A stretch of 43,518 bases of DNA from CAYZXL01 sp964482435 (GTDB lineage Bacteria; Auribacterota; JABMQX01), in NCBI GenBank assembly GCA_964482435.1, contig CAYZXL010000039.1, positions 1-43,518 on the forward strand, given 5' to 3'. The translations under genes and the position numbers were made by a program. This document shows positions 7,279-16,478 of this stretch, in pieces. Position 1 is the first letter of the stretch, and the number at the start of each line of letters is the position of its first letter. Under the pieces are notes generated by a model, which was not told the origin of the DNA, made no database searches, and saw only the letters and a program-made list of their open reading frames with translations.

Positions 7279-9213
7279 ATGCGGACCCGGTGCTTGCTTT
7301 CATCTCTCGCGCAAGCTCTTGGGACTCTTGCAGTATTCCTCGCGTCGCTGCGCGCGTTCCCCGAGGAGAGACGACACAAAGGCGGCGAACTCCTTCTTTT
7401 TGAGGAAATACCGGTTGTCGTTTCCTCTGCCACGCGACGCGAGCAACCAATTGAAGAAGCCCCTGCTGCCATTTATGTCATCTCCTCACAGGACATCGAG
7501 GCTTCGGGGGCGGTGGACGTCTGGGACCTTTTCAGGCGAGTCCCCGGGGTGGACGTAGCTGCCATTGATAGCCGGAAGGTCATGCTCACCATTCGGGGGT
7601 TCAACGAGACTTTCGGCAAAAGGCTACAGGTTCTCCTGGACGGGCGGTCCACATATTCGCCGCTTTTTGAGGGGACGCTCTGGGAGATGATGCCGATTTT
7701 CCTCGAGGACATCGAGAGGATCGAGGTCATTCGCGGCCCGCATGGAACTCTTTACGGCGCCAACGCCTTCAACGGCGTCATCAACATCATCACCAAAGAC
7801 CCGAGCCAGACGCAAGGAACATTCCTGAAGTATGTCTATGGCCTCAACGGCAGCAACATCGGAATCATCCGCTACGGCGGTTCGGCAGGCAAACTCGATT
7901 ACCGCTTGACCCTCGGATACACACACAGCGGAGGTTTCGGGCGGTCCGAGAGGACGGCCTACGACGACTGGTCCGAGACGTGGCCTGAAGCCACCTTGAG
8001 AGCCGCATACCACCTCACCGATTTCTCGAGTCTGGAATTCCTGGCGGGCTGCAACATAGGCAAGGGAGGCGGAAGCGCAGGCGGCGCATTTATGTCGCTC
8101 CCCACCGACAGGGACTCATCCAACTTCCAGATTCTCCGGTACAAGAACCGAATCTCCGACTCGTCGTCGCTTGACGTTCAGTTCAGCCGCACTCAGGAGC
8201 TGAAGCGCCCGGTCAACCTTGCTGATATGGAAGCGTCCCTGTACGACATAGATGTCCTCCACTCGTTTCAGATCGGCGACCGAAATTCCGTCGTTTGGGG
8301 CGGGGGCTTTCGCGAGACCGAAGCGGATTGCTCGCTCCTCTTCGGGCCGCATCCCCAGCATGACCAGCTCTACCGCGCCTTTGCAGAAGACCAGTTCAGG
8401 GTCACCGACAGGCTCTCCATATACGGGGGAGCGCTCGTCGAGAACAATACTTATGCCGGCACAAACGTTTCTCCTCGGGTCAGCACCGTGTTCTCGCCGT
8501 GGAATCACCACACTCTTAGAGCGACCTACTCGAGAGCATTCTCCACCGTCTATTTCAAAGACGAGCATTTTCGTGTCGAGTTTCCGCCTTACGGCTTGAT
8601 TGTCGGCAACTCGGACCTCGAGGCGGAGCGAATCGGCGCCTTTGAGGTCGGCTATCTGGGGTGCTTTCTCGACCATAGGCTCAAGGTTGACGTGGAGCTC
8701 TACTACAACGAGCTCGACAGACTGATCCACATGATGCCCTTGGGAGCCGGAATTTTCCCGCCGCCCGGTCTCACATTTGCCAACTGCAATTCCGGCGATG
8801 CAAAAGGTGTTGAGGTTTCCCTGAGTTATCGCTTCTCCGGAGCTCTTTCCGGCTTCTTCAACTACACCTATCAGCATCTCGAGGATGAACTCGATTTCTT
8901 CGCTCCACTTGCTCCCGCTAACAAATCGAATCTCGGCCTTGTCTATGCTGACAAAAGCAACTTCTCCGCCGGAGTCTTCCTGAACTATATGGACACCTAC
9001 CGCGTCACCGACATATTGGCTTTTCCGCCGAGCTCCTTCTTGATTGAGGATTACATACGGCTCGATGCAAGAATCGCCAAAGGATTTAAGCTCGCCGGCA
9101 GCGACGCGGAGGTTGCCTTGGTGGGGCAGAACCTTCTGGACCCCGGACACTATGAGTTCGACAGTATTGAGATTGAAAGATTGTTCTACCTGACGTTGAC
9201 CCTGTCTTTTTAA
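7279..9213 (+). CDS. TonB-dependent outer-membrane receptor (second of two)
   Basis: 644-residue receptor. The signal peptide (to about residue 27) is followed by the segment ELLLFEEIPVV, shared with the receptor at 4866. The plug domain (about 45-170) shows PAAIYVISSQDIEASG, MLTIRGFNE, QVLLDGRS, IERIEVIRGPHGTLYGANAF and GVINIITK, a much closer match to the canonical plug than in the first receptor. A barrel follows, ending YLTLTLSF with a terminal Phe. AAGGAGGA lies 6 bases before the ATG. The next gene, an exported ABC-type binding protein, starts 17 nt downstream, so the two are probably co-transcribed. Ligand unknown. Confidence 0.92.
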   Translation: MRTRCLLSSLAQALGTLAVFLASLRAFPEERRHKGGELLLFEEIPVVVSSATRREQPIEEAPAAIYVISSQDIEASGAVDVWDLFRRVPGVDVAAIDSRKVMLTIRGFNETFGKRLQVLLDGRSTYSPLFEGTLWEMMPIFLEDIERIEVIRGPHGTLYGANAFNGVINIITKDPSQTQGTFLKYVYGLNGSNIGIIRYGGSAGKLDYRLTLGYTHSGGFGRSERTAYDDWSETWPEATLRAAYHLTDFSSLEFLAGCNIGKGGGSAGGAFMSLPTDRDSSNFQILRYKNRISDSSSLDVQFSRTQELKRPVNLADMEASLYDIDVLHSFQIGDRNSVVWGGGFRETEADCSLLFGPHPQHDQLYRAFAEDQFRVTDRLSIYGGALVENNTYAGTNVSPRVSTVFSPWNHHTLRATYSRAFSTVYFKDEHFRVEFPPYGLIVGNSDLEAERIGAFEVGYLGCFLDHRLKVDVELYYNELDRLIHMMPLGAGIFPPPGLTFANCNSGDAKGVEVSLSYRFSGALSGFFNYTYQHLEDELDFFAPLAPANKSNLGLVYADKSNFSAGVFLNYMDTYRVTDILAFPPSSFLIEDYIRLDARIAKGFKLAGSDAEVALVGQNLLDPGHYEFDSIEIERLFYLTLTLSF

Positions 9214-9230
9214 CGGAGGAGGTTAGGCAG

Positions 9231-10244
9231 GTGAAGCTTCTCATCTGGCGCACAGTGCGATTGGCGAGCCGCGCAGGCCTTCCCGCCGTTGTGTTTGCTG
9301 TGTGGCTCACGGTTTGTCTAATGAGCACCTCGGGCTCTTCCTCGGAAAATGCCGGCAGCGACAAAATGCCGCAGCGCATCGCCGTGGTCATCAGCATGGA
9401 CCTTGAGCCTTACCAGCAGGCCGTGGCGGGTTTCAAGGAAGCTCTTGCCGAGGCGAAAGTCGCCGTCGCTTTGTCCACGTACCGGCTCGACCAGGTCGCA
9501 GCTCAATCCTCCCGTGCCCGAAGCGAAATCTCCTCCGGTTCGTGGGACATCGTTCTGAGCGTCGGATCGGAAGCAACGACATTTGTTCAGGGAATCGGGA
9601 CGAAGGCGCCGATTCTTTTCTGCGTTGTTTCTGACCCCAAAGGGCAAGGAATTGTTGCCGAGGGCTATGCCCGGGGGTGGGCCGCCGGCGTCACAACGGA
9701 CATCCCCGTCTCGGTTCAATTCCAGAAACTCAAAGAAGCTCTCCCTGATGCGAAGAGAATTGGAGTCGTTTACGACGAGAAGGGCTCTTCTGAACTCATC
9801 AAGGAGGCCGCTGTCGAGGCGAAAGCTCAGGGGCTTGAGCTTCTCGCCATTCCGGTGAAAACTCAAGCGGAAGTCCCGGGAGCGTTTGCGATGTTGAAGA
9901 ATAAGGTTGATGTCCTCTGGGCAATCGTGGACAGGACGGTTTACTCCTCGGAATCCGCGAGGTTCATTTTGACCTTCGTCCTCGGAAACAAATTGCCGTT
10001 CATGGCGTATTCTCCCCAGTACGTGAAGGCGGGCGCCCTCTTTGGGCTGAGTTGCGACTACACGGACCTTGGCCGTCAGGCAGCAGAAATGGCGGCGCAC
10101 CTCCTCAGAACGAAGACTCTGCCGACTCCCCGCGTGGTTCATCCTCGGAAATATCTCCTCAGCATCAATCTTCGCGTGATGAGGGTCATCGGCAGCCAGC
10201 TCCCGCATCACTTCCTGAACGCCGCTGACACGGTCTTTGAATAG
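9231..10244 (+). CDS. ABC-type periplasmic substrate-binding protein (ABC_sub_bind/PF04392 type)
   Basis: 337-residue exported binding protein, GTG start with GGAGGAGG 10 bases upstream. The N-terminus (about 1-36) is a signal or anchor segment. The body is a two-lobed fold of the type beginning PQRIAVVISMDLEPYQQAVAGFKE, with later motifs AEGYARGWAAGVTTDIP and KRIGVVYDEKGSSELIKEA typical of this family, which binds small aromatic or amino-acid ligands in some members. No cognate ABC permease or ATPase follows; a histidine kinase starts 23 nt later. I infer a role as a ligand-presenting partner for the kinase or receptor, but orphan uptake with a distant transporter is possible. Confidence 0.8.
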   Translation: MKLLIWRTVRLASRAGLPAVVFAVWLTVCLMSTSGSSSENAGSDKMPQRIAVVISMDLEPYQQAVAGFKEALAEAKVAVALSTYRLDQVAAQSSRARSEISSGSWDIVLSVGSEATTFVQGIGTKAPILFCVVSDPKGQGIVAEGYARGWAAGVTTDIPVSVQFQKLKEALPDAKRIGVVYDEKGSSELIKEAAVEAKAQGLELLAIPVKTQAEVPGAFAMLKNKVDVLWAIVDRTVYSSESARFILTFVLGNKLPFMAYSPQYVKAGALFGLSCDYTDLGRQAAEMAAHLLRTKTLPTPRVVHPRKYLLSINLRVMRVIGSQLPHHFLNAADTVFE

Positions 10245-10267
10245 AAGGGTCTAAAAGTACGTTACTA

Positions 10268-11908
10268 ATGAGGCTGGTACTGTCGTTGAAAAAGGTCAGG
10301 ACCGCTCTTCTCCCAAAGGTCGCTGTCATCGTGGCTTTTCTCATCCTGCTGACGTACGGCACCATTGCCGTCCTGGCCGTCAGCCGCGAGAAAAAGACAA
10401 GAGACGATTTTCTCCGGCAGCTCGGCTCGACCATCGTCGCCAACCTCGCCTATAACGCCGAATATCCCGTCCTCATCGGAAACAAGCAAATGCTCGCCGA
10501 CATGTTGAGGGGTGTGTTCAAGCAGAGGTGGGTGGTTTCGGCTTCCATTCAGGACTGGGAGGGGAGCTTATTGGCTGCGGTGGGGGAGGTGCCGAATCGC
10601 ATGTTCTCACCACACGAACTTCGGGACAGGCCGCCGGTCTGGTTCACCCGGCCGCAGAAGAGAATCCTTGAGGCGTGGGCCCTTGTTCGCCGCACCCGCT
10701 TGCTGGCGGTTCCCGGCGAGCTCGACAAGCCTTCCCCAAGGGAACCGGCGGGCGATGTAGTCGGAGTGGCGAGAGTTGGCATCTCCAGCGAGGAGCTCCT
10801 GGCGGAGATGCGATTGACCCGCTGGAGGGCAGCCCTTTTGACCCTCGCCATAGCTGCCATGGGCTCCGTAAGTCTCGTGTTCATGATGAAGAGAACCATC
10901 ATCTCTCCTCTCGACACATTGCTTGAAGGAACGAGGAAGATTCAGGCGGGGGAGCTATCGCACAGGGTGGGGATTCGCAGCACCGACGAGATTGGCGAGC
11001 TTGCCGCGTCTTTCAACAGCATGGCGGAATCTCTTCAGAAACACACTCAAAACCTGTCTCTACTGGTCGAGGAGAAGACTCGCGACATCGAGAAGGTCAA
11101 CAGGGAGCTTAAAGATTTCGTGTATATCGTCTCCCACGACCTGAAGGAACCCCTGAGAGGAATAGAATCTTTTAGCCAATTTCTCTTCGAGGATTGTCAG
11201 GACCGACTCGAAGGAGAAGCCATGGAATTCCTCCTCGGAATCCGCGATGGCGCCGCTCGGATGAAAAGGCTTATCGAGGATTTGCTTCTGTTGTCTCGCG
11301 TGACACGCATAAAGAACCCGTACAGGCTCGCGTCCTCCGAGGAGATGATTCACGACGCAATCGAGTCCCTGCGCTATGCCATCGAGGAGAAAAACGTTCA
11401 GGTCGTCGTCCAGGCTGGAATGCCGTGGGTGCTCTGCGACGAGATAAAGATAAGAGAAGTCTTCAAGAATCTTCTGTCCAACGCGATCAAGTTCGCCAGG
11501 GAGATGCCGCCAAGAATTGACTTTGGCTGCCTCGAGCAAAGTGAGGGGTGCGAGTTTTTCATCAAGGACAACGGCATCGGCATCGAGGAAAAGCACCTCG
11601 AGAAAATATTCGAGGTTTTTCAGCGACTTCATCGCAGGGAGGAGTACGAAGGGACGGGACTCGGCCTTCACCTTGTCAAGAAAATCGTCGAGGAACATGG
11701 CGGACGCGCCTGGGCCGAGTCCACACCGGGAGTGGGCAGTACCTTCTGGTTCACTCTGCCGAGGTCCCAGAAAAGCTATCCCGCGGAGCCGCCGGGCCGG
11801 GCGAGGGTCTTCGCAGTCCCTCGAAGTAAGGAAGAAGAGTACATCGCACCGGGGGAACAGGAGGGGCAGGATGGTTCACCAAACGCCGGAGAGGAGAAGG
11901 CAACATGA
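10268..11908 (+). CDS. Transmembrane sensor histidine kinase with HAMP domain
   Basis: 546-residue inner-membrane kinase. TM1 is at about 14-37, a periplasmic sensor region at 38-186, TM2 at about 187-207 and HAMP at 208-260. A coiled linker leads to HisKA with phospho-acceptor H290 in SHDLKEPLRGI. The ATPase domain shows the N box (N405, NLLSNAIKF), DNGIGI at 434-439 and GTGLGL at 462-467. A charged tail of about 45 residues follows. The sequence resembles kinases that pair with small Rcp1-type regulators, and such a gene overlaps its stop codon by 4 bases. The start at 10268 has only a weak upstream ribosome-binding sequence. Its neighbour, the binding protein, is a candidate ligand carrier. 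Confidence 0.9.
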   Translation: MRLVLSLKKVRTALLPKVAVIVAFLILLTYGTIAVLAVSREKKTRDDFLRQLGSTIVANLAYNAEYPVLIGNKQMLADMLRGVFKQRWVVSASIQDWEGSLLAAVGEVPNRMFSPHELRDRPPVWFTRPQKRILEAWALVRRTRLLAVPGELDKPSPREPAGDVVGVARVGISSEELLAEMRLTRWRAALLTLAIAAMGSVSLVFMMKRTIISPLDTLLEGTRKIQAGELSHRVGIRSTDEIGELAASFNSMAESLQKHTQNLSLLVEEKTRDIEKVNRELKDFVYIVSHDLKEPLRGIESFSQFLFEDCQDRLEGEAMEFLLGIRDGAARMKRLIEDLLLLSRVTRIKNPYRLASSEEMIHDAIESLRYAIEEKNVQVVVQAGMPWVLCDEIKIREVFKNLLSNAIKFAREMPPRIDFGCLEQSEGCEFFIKDNGIGIEEKHLEKIFEVFQRLHRREEYEGTGLGLHLVKKIVEEHGGRAWAESTPGVGSTFWFTLPRSQKSYPAEPPGRARVFAVPRSKEEEYIAPGEQEGQDGSPNAGEEKAT

Positions 11909-12363
11909 GCCCAAACGTCAACATTCTCGTCGCGGAGGACAGCCCTGCCGACATCAAAATCATGCAGCGGGCGTTCCAGAAGACCAGGCTGTCTCACCCC
12001 ATTTTCTTTGTGCGAGACGGCGAGGAAGCAATTGATTTCCTTATGCGGAAGGGAAAATACTCCGTTCCGGAGTCCTCGCCGCGTCCCGACTTGATTCTTC
12101 TCGACATCAAGATGCCCAAAGCAACAGGAACGGAAGTCCTGAGAGTCATCAAGGCTGAGCAGAGTCTCCGGAAGATCCCCGTTACCATGCTAACTACGTC
12201 GGGGCAGTCGGAGGACATTAACGACTGCTACACCCTCGGCGCCAACAGCTACATCGTCAAGCCCCTCGATTTCGACGCATTCAGCCGCGCCATCGAAGCG
12301 TTTTGTTATTACTGGACCTCCGTAGCGGTTCTCCCCAACGGGGTCGGTTTGGGAAGGGAGTGA
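11905..12363 (+). CDS. Single-domain response regulator (Rcp1/CheY type)
   Basis: 152-residue stand-alone receiver domain with no output domain. E11-D12 acidic pocket, phospho-acceptor D67 (LLDIKMP), the switch region MLTTSG and the conserved K in YIVKP are all present. The insertion before D67 (KYSVPESSPRP) is typical of Rcp1-like regulators that partner with HisKA kinases. The start ATG overlaps the kinase stop (ATGA), which implies translational coupling. It probably relays phosphate from the upstream kinase to other proteins, possibly the downstream hybrid kinase. No DNA-binding domain is seen. Confidence 0.9.
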   Translation: MSPNVNILVAEDSPADIKIMQRAFQKTRLSHPIFFVRDGEEAIDFLMRKGKYSVPESSPRPDLILLDIKMPKATGTEVLRVIKAEQSLRKIPVTMLTTSGQSEDINDCYTLGANSYIVKPLDFDAFSRAIEAFCYYWTSVAVLPNGVGLGRE

Positions 12364-12370
12364 GCGTCTC

Positions 12371-14929
12371 GTGCCCAGGGATGTGATACTCGTCATAGAA
12401 GACAGCGCCATTGACCAGAAAATCATCTCCCGTGTTTTTCAAAAGGGAAATGAGCCTTACGAGCTGCACTTCGCCGCTACAGGCGAGGAAGCTCTTGCCA
12501 GGATGAGGACAGGACACTACGCGGCTGTCCTTCTCGACTATTCGCTTCCGGGGATGAGTGGCCTGGAGATTCTCAAGTCCGCGGTGCAATCGGGCCTGAC
12601 TTCGGTTCCATCCGTGATGCTCACCGGGATGGCGGACATCCGGGTTGCCGTCGAAGCGATGAAACTGGGGGCTTACGATTATGTCCTTAAGACTGCCGGG
12701 GCTGATTACGCGGAAGTCCTCCCGTCTGTCATTCGTCGGGCAATCGAACGCCATAATCTCCTCAAAGAAAAGGAACGCCTCGAGCGGGAAGTCCACGAAT
12801 ATGCCACCAACCTCGAGAGGATTGTCCAGGAGAGGACCGCCCAGCTTCGCGCCACCACGAATTTCCTCAACAACATCGTCGAAAGCTCCACGGAGTTTGG
12901 AATCGTCGCGTTCGACCTCCGAGGGAACGTCCTCCTCTGGAACAGCGGCGCGCAAAACATGTTCGGCTATCCAAAGGAGGAAGTCGAAGGGAAAAAATCC
13001 TTTGCCGTCTTCTTGAATCCAGAAGATGTTCCACTGAGGAGGGTGGCTTCCATTCGCCGCACCGTCACAAGCGAAGGAGTCTGGCAGGGGGAGCTGAAGA
13101 TGCTCCGGCGCGATGGAAGCGTATGCCAGGTTCTTGCCGTCCTGACGCAAATCCACGACGAAAATCGTCAGCCAAAAGGGATTCTCTCTCTACTGAAGGA
13201 CGTAACTCATACCAGGAGACTTGAGGAGGAGCTCGCCCGCTACACCAGAGACCTGGAGAAACTGGTCGAGGAAAGAACCGCCGAGCTGCGGACGAAAGTC
13301 GCCGAAATCCTGCAAGCCAAAGCCGCCATGGAAAAACAGGCTGAGGAGCTCAGGGAGACCTCCGAAAGGCTGCGCGAAATGAACACACAGCTTCAGGTTC
13401 AGAAGACCTTTTTCGACGGGATTCTGTCGGCGATGAACGATTGCGTCAGGGTCGTGGATGAGCGGGGCGAAATCAAGTACACCAACCGCCGCTCTCAGGA
13501 TTGGGATTCTCCCGGCCCAGAGAAGAGTCCGTCCCACATCTTCTCGCCAGGCGCGCAACGGTGTCCCGAGTGCGCCTGCTCCGAAGCTATGAGGATGGGC
13601 AAGTCGTATCAGACGGATGTGAAAGTCGGGAATAAAACCTTCTCGGTGGTCGCGTCTCCGCTGCGGGAGATTGACGGGTCGGTCAAGTCTGCCGTCGAGG
13701 TCATTCGCGACATCACCGAGCGCAGACGGTCCGAGGAGGAGAAGCAGCGGCTTCGGGAGCAACTTGCGCAGGCGCAGAAAATCGAAGCGCTCGGCACACT
13801 TGCTGGAGGAATCGCCCACGAGTTCAACAACATCAATGCCGCGGTAATCGGATATATTGATTTTACTCTCCAGACGGAAGAACTGACGGAGCGAGCGCGG
13901 CGAAACTTGGAGATTGTTCGCACGTCGGCTGCGCGGGCTGCGAGTTTGACCAAGAACCTGCTGGCATTCTCGAGGAGAGACATTGGCGACAAAAGACCAG
14001 TGAACTTGCGGGACGTCGTGGATGGGGTCTTGAAGGTGACGGAGAAGGAATTCACGAGCGAGGGAATTGAATTAGCCGTGCGCCATTCTATGAGCGTGCC
14101 GCCTGTGCTTGGCGACGCCAGCATGCTGGAGTCCGTCGTCATGAACCTCGTCATAAATGCCCGCCACGCCATGCTTAAGTCGCCAGTGAAGAAGCTCGCC
14201 GTCGAGACCGGCGTCGAAAAAGGGAGGCCGTTCATCCGCGTCAGGGACATCGGTTGCGGAATTCCCAGGGAGCACCTGCCGAGGGTCTTTGAACCCTTTT
14301 TCACCACGAAGGGCACCCTTGTCGGTGGCGAAGTGTATGACGGCAAGGCTCGCGGCACGGGCCTGGGTTTGAGTGTCTGCCACAGCATCGTCGAGAGACA
14401 CGGAGGCGAGATCACCCTCAGGAGCCAGGTGGGAAAAGGCACTACGTTCACCGTCTATCTGCCGCCCGCGCCGACGGGCAGGGTTCCACGACGGAGACTT
14501 GAAGACGAAAAGAAGAAGGAGGTCTTTCGCATCCTTGTCGTGGACGACGAGGAGACCATAACAGACCTTCTCGTGCAGATACTCGACCGAGGAGGATACC
14601 AGGCTGACGGCTTCACCAACCCGAAAGAAGCCCTCAACGTCCTCCAGCACGGCCAATACTTCCTCTCCTTCATTGACCTCCAGATGCCCGAGATAGACGG
14701 AGAAGAGTTCATGGGCAGAATCAATCGCCTCCCCGCGAAAAGCAGGCCCCTGAAAGTCATCCTCACCGGACGTCTTGACGTCGCGCAAAAGGACTACGGC
14801 GAACTCGACGTCTTCGGCACCCTTCCCAAGCCCTTTACCACCCAGCAGGTCTTCGAAATCGTCGAGAAGGGCCGCGCTCAGAAGTTACCTCGCCCGGCCA
14901 AAAGCGAGGATGCAGCGGATGGTGCTTGA
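12371..14929 (+). CDS. Hybrid sensor kinase, REC-PAS-PAS-HisKA-HATPase-REC
   Basis: 852-residue cytosolic hybrid. An N-terminal receiver has D11, D56, T85 and K107 all present. A coiled coil (about 125-165) leads to PAS1 (about 165-285), a second coiled coil (about 285-345) and PAS2 (about 345-452). HisKA has H483 in GGIAHEFNNINA. The ATPase has N592-N596, DIGCG (626-630) and GTGLGL (662-667). The C-terminal receiver has D769 and K820. PAS2 carries C398, C401 and C403 (CPECAC), which could bind metal or sense redox. The GTG start lies 7 nt after the response regulator. No membrane segment is visible, so it probably receives phosphate or an internal signal. A DNA-binding output is missing from the cluster. 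Confidence 0.9.
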   Translation: MPRDVILVIEDSAIDQKIISRVFQKGNEPYELHFAATGEEALARMRTGHYAAVLLDYSLPGMSGLEILKSAVQSGLTSVPSVMLTGMADIRVAVEAMKLGAYDYVLKTAGADYAEVLPSVIRRAIERHNLLKEKERLEREVHEYATNLERIVQERTAQLRATTNFLNNIVESSTEFGIVAFDLRGNVLLWNSGAQNMFGYPKEEVEGKKSFAVFLNPEDVPLRRVASIRRTVTSEGVWQGELKMLRRDGSVCQVLAVLTQIHDENRQPKGILSLLKDVTHTRRLEEELARYTRDLEKLVEERTAELRTKVAEILQAKAAMEKQAEELRETSERLREMNTQLQVQKTFFDGILSAMNDCVRVVDERGEIKYTNRRSQDWDSPGPEKSPSHIFSPGAQRCPECACSEAMRMGKSYQTDVKVGNKTFSVVASPLREIDGSVKSAVEVIRDITERRRSEEEKQRLREQLAQAQKIEALGTLAGGIAHEFNNINAAVIGYIDFTLQTEELTERARRNLEIVRTSAARAASLTKNLLAFSRRDIGDKRPVNLRDVVDGVLKVTEKEFTSEGIELAVRHSMSVPPVLGDASMLESVVMNLVINARHAMLKSPVKKLAVETGVEKGRPFIRVRDIGCGIPREHLPRVFEPFFTTKGTLVGGEVYDGKARGTGLGLSVCHSIVERHGGEITLRSQVGKGTTFTVYLPPAPTGRVPRRRLEDEKKKEVFRILVVDDEETITDLLVQILDRGGYQADGFTNPKEALNVLQHGQYFLSFIDLQMPEIDGEEFMGRINRLPAKSRPLKVILTGRLDVAQKDYGELDVFGTLPKPFTTQQVFEIVEKGRAQKLPRPAKSEDAADGA

Positions 14930-14941
14930 GGTTGTCGTCGT

Positions 14942-15004
14942 AAGTCTTTGATGGTGTTCGCTTCGTCCCGTCTTCGCCTTTCGCAAAGTCCGATAATCCT
15001 TGTT
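14942..15004. repeat. Relic copy of a sequence found beside the truncated recombinase
   Basis: The core at 14973-15004 aligns with 39305-39335 at 28 of 32 columns by my hand count, including an exact TCCGATAATC. Upstream GTAAGT and TGGTGTTCG are also shared in the same order. It lies in the 259-nt gap between the hybrid kinase and the convergent beta-helix gene. No gene is supported in that gap. It may be a relic of an integration boundary or of an element end. Confidence 0.45.
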
Positions 15005-15188
15005 CTGTTTCCTGCCGGGGGCCAACGCAGACGTAGAAGTTGCGTGCTCTCTCGGTAGCAGCGCTGAAGAAAATGCACGGCAGTTGTCAGAGGTGCCGTC
15101 CGTGGTCCTCCGGGGCTGGGCTTGCCGCGCTGCAAATACCCCAGGAGCTCCGGTGGCTCCGAAACCAATCGGCGTAGATGCCTCCTCT

Positions 15189-16451
15189 TCATCCCGTTTC
15201 CTTCAGCAGGACGAAAACCGCGAATTCGCCGGTCATGGGCACCATGATTTGCTCTCCCTCACACTTCCCGGAGTGGAGCGGCTTTCCGAAGAAATCCTTC
15301 GGGTTCATCATCCGAAACGAATCGCCGCGCGTGAGAAATGGCGCAACCGCGATGGGAACCGACGGGGCCTTGGATCCATTGAACACGACAACGTGGGCGC
15401 GGTTCGGGTCGTATTTGTTCGGAATCAGGACGGCCCTTCTGTTGGGAAGGCCCCTTACGTTCCCTTCGTCCACGACCTTCCGAAACTTCTCAATTGTCAG
15501 CTCCCCGTTCGCGATCACGTTGTCGCGGACTTCACAATCTTCATTCTCCGCCCCGTACCCGATCCGCATGCTTACTCCGTATAGATGGTTCCGCAGGACG
15601 CTGATGTTGTGGCTTGGCCGTCCGCCTCCGACGAGGAAAGGCCCCTTTTCGTACGCGACGTTGTCCTCAACGATGAAATTGTCCACGTATGCACGGCTCG
15701 AGCCGTAGGCGTGCATCGTGTAAGACCCGTCATAACGAACGCTCATCATGCAGCCCGAAACTGTCTTGGCTCCGTCCTTGTTTTGCGCGTAGATGCAGTG
15801 GCCGTGTCCTCGATCCGGCCCTCTCCAGCCATTGTTGTAAATCAAGCACCCGTGAAATTCGCTGTCCGTTGACCCAACCCACCAGCCCACGCCGTTTCCC
15901 ACATTGTCGTGAATCACTAGATTGATGTACTTGCATCCCTTTCCCGCGTAAACGTTGAGTCCGTCGCCCCCGGGAAGGTCGCCCGGACTCGAGCCGCTTT
16001 GTTTCGTCTCCCTTTTCTCGACGGGCACCGAACTTGTGATCTCGAGGTCCCACAGCCAGACATACGAAGCAGGCTCGACGACGGTCACCCTGCTGTCCAT
16101 AATGGTGGCCCTCTCGCCCGGATAAGCACGCACGTGCACCGGCGCCCCTTCTTCCCCCGCGAGCTTCACCTCAAACTTTCCTTTGTACACTCCTCCGCGA
16201 ACCCAGATGATATTGCCGCCGGCAACGCTGTGCTCGCCCGCGAGGGTCGAGGCGAGGTCCCACGGAGCCTCCCGTGTCCCGGCGTTTTGAACCTTTCCTT
16301 CGGTGCTGACGAAAAATTCCCTGGCGCGCTTGACTGTTGGCACCTGGCTGGACCAGCCAGCCTCTTTCTCGACCTGCTCGACGGCAGAACCGATAGCCGC
16401 TGACGACACCAGAACGGCTGCGGCAATCCCTGATTTCGTGACGCGTCGCAT
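15189..16451 (-). CDS. Secreted right-handed parallel beta-helix protein
   Basis: 420-residue exported protein. The signal peptide (residues 1-23) ends around IGSAVEQ. The body resembles pectate-lyase or polysaccharide-lyase-like parallel beta-helix proteins. It opens with GNIIWVRGGVYKGKFEV and VHVRAYPGERATIMDS. Later rungs are HDNVGNGVGWWV, IYNNGW and VEDNVAY. It most likely binds or cleaves polysaccharide outside the cell, but I cannot identify catalytic residues. GGAGG precedes the ATG. It starts 27 nt downstream of the propeller-peptidase fusion on the same strand and probably forms an operon with it. Confidence 0.75.
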   Translation of the reverse strand: MRRVTKSGIAAAVLVSSAAIGSAVEQVEKEAGWSSQVPTVKRAREFFVSTEGKVQNAGTREAPWDLASTLAGEHSVAGGNIIWVRGGVYKGKFEVKLAGEEGAPVHVRAYPGERATIMDSRVTVVEPASYVWLWDLEITSSVPVEKRETKQSGSSPGDLPGGDGLNVYAGKGCKYINLVIHDNVGNGVGWWVGSTDSEFHGCLIYNNGWRGPDRGHGHCIYAQNKDGAKTVSGCMMSVRYDGSYTMHAYGSSRAYVDNFIVEDNVAYEKGPFLVGGGRPSHNISVLRNHLYGVSMRIGYGAENEDCEVRDNVIANGELTIEKFRKVVDEGNVRGLPNRRAVLIPNKYDPNRAHVVVFNGSKAPSVPIAVAPFLTRGDSFRMMNPKDFFGKPLHSGKCEGEQIMVPMTGEFAVFVLLKETG

Positions 16452-16478
16452 TGTTTTTTCCTCCGAAAAAGGCTTGCG

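Noticed and set aside
8116..9150. Long minus-strand frame opposite the second TonB receptor
   Set aside because: Antisense shadow of a clear receptor with signal peptide, plug and barrel; no ribosome binding site or domain.
9318..10211. Minus-strand frame opposite the binding protein
   Set aside because: Shadow of a strongly supported gene; no recognisable family.
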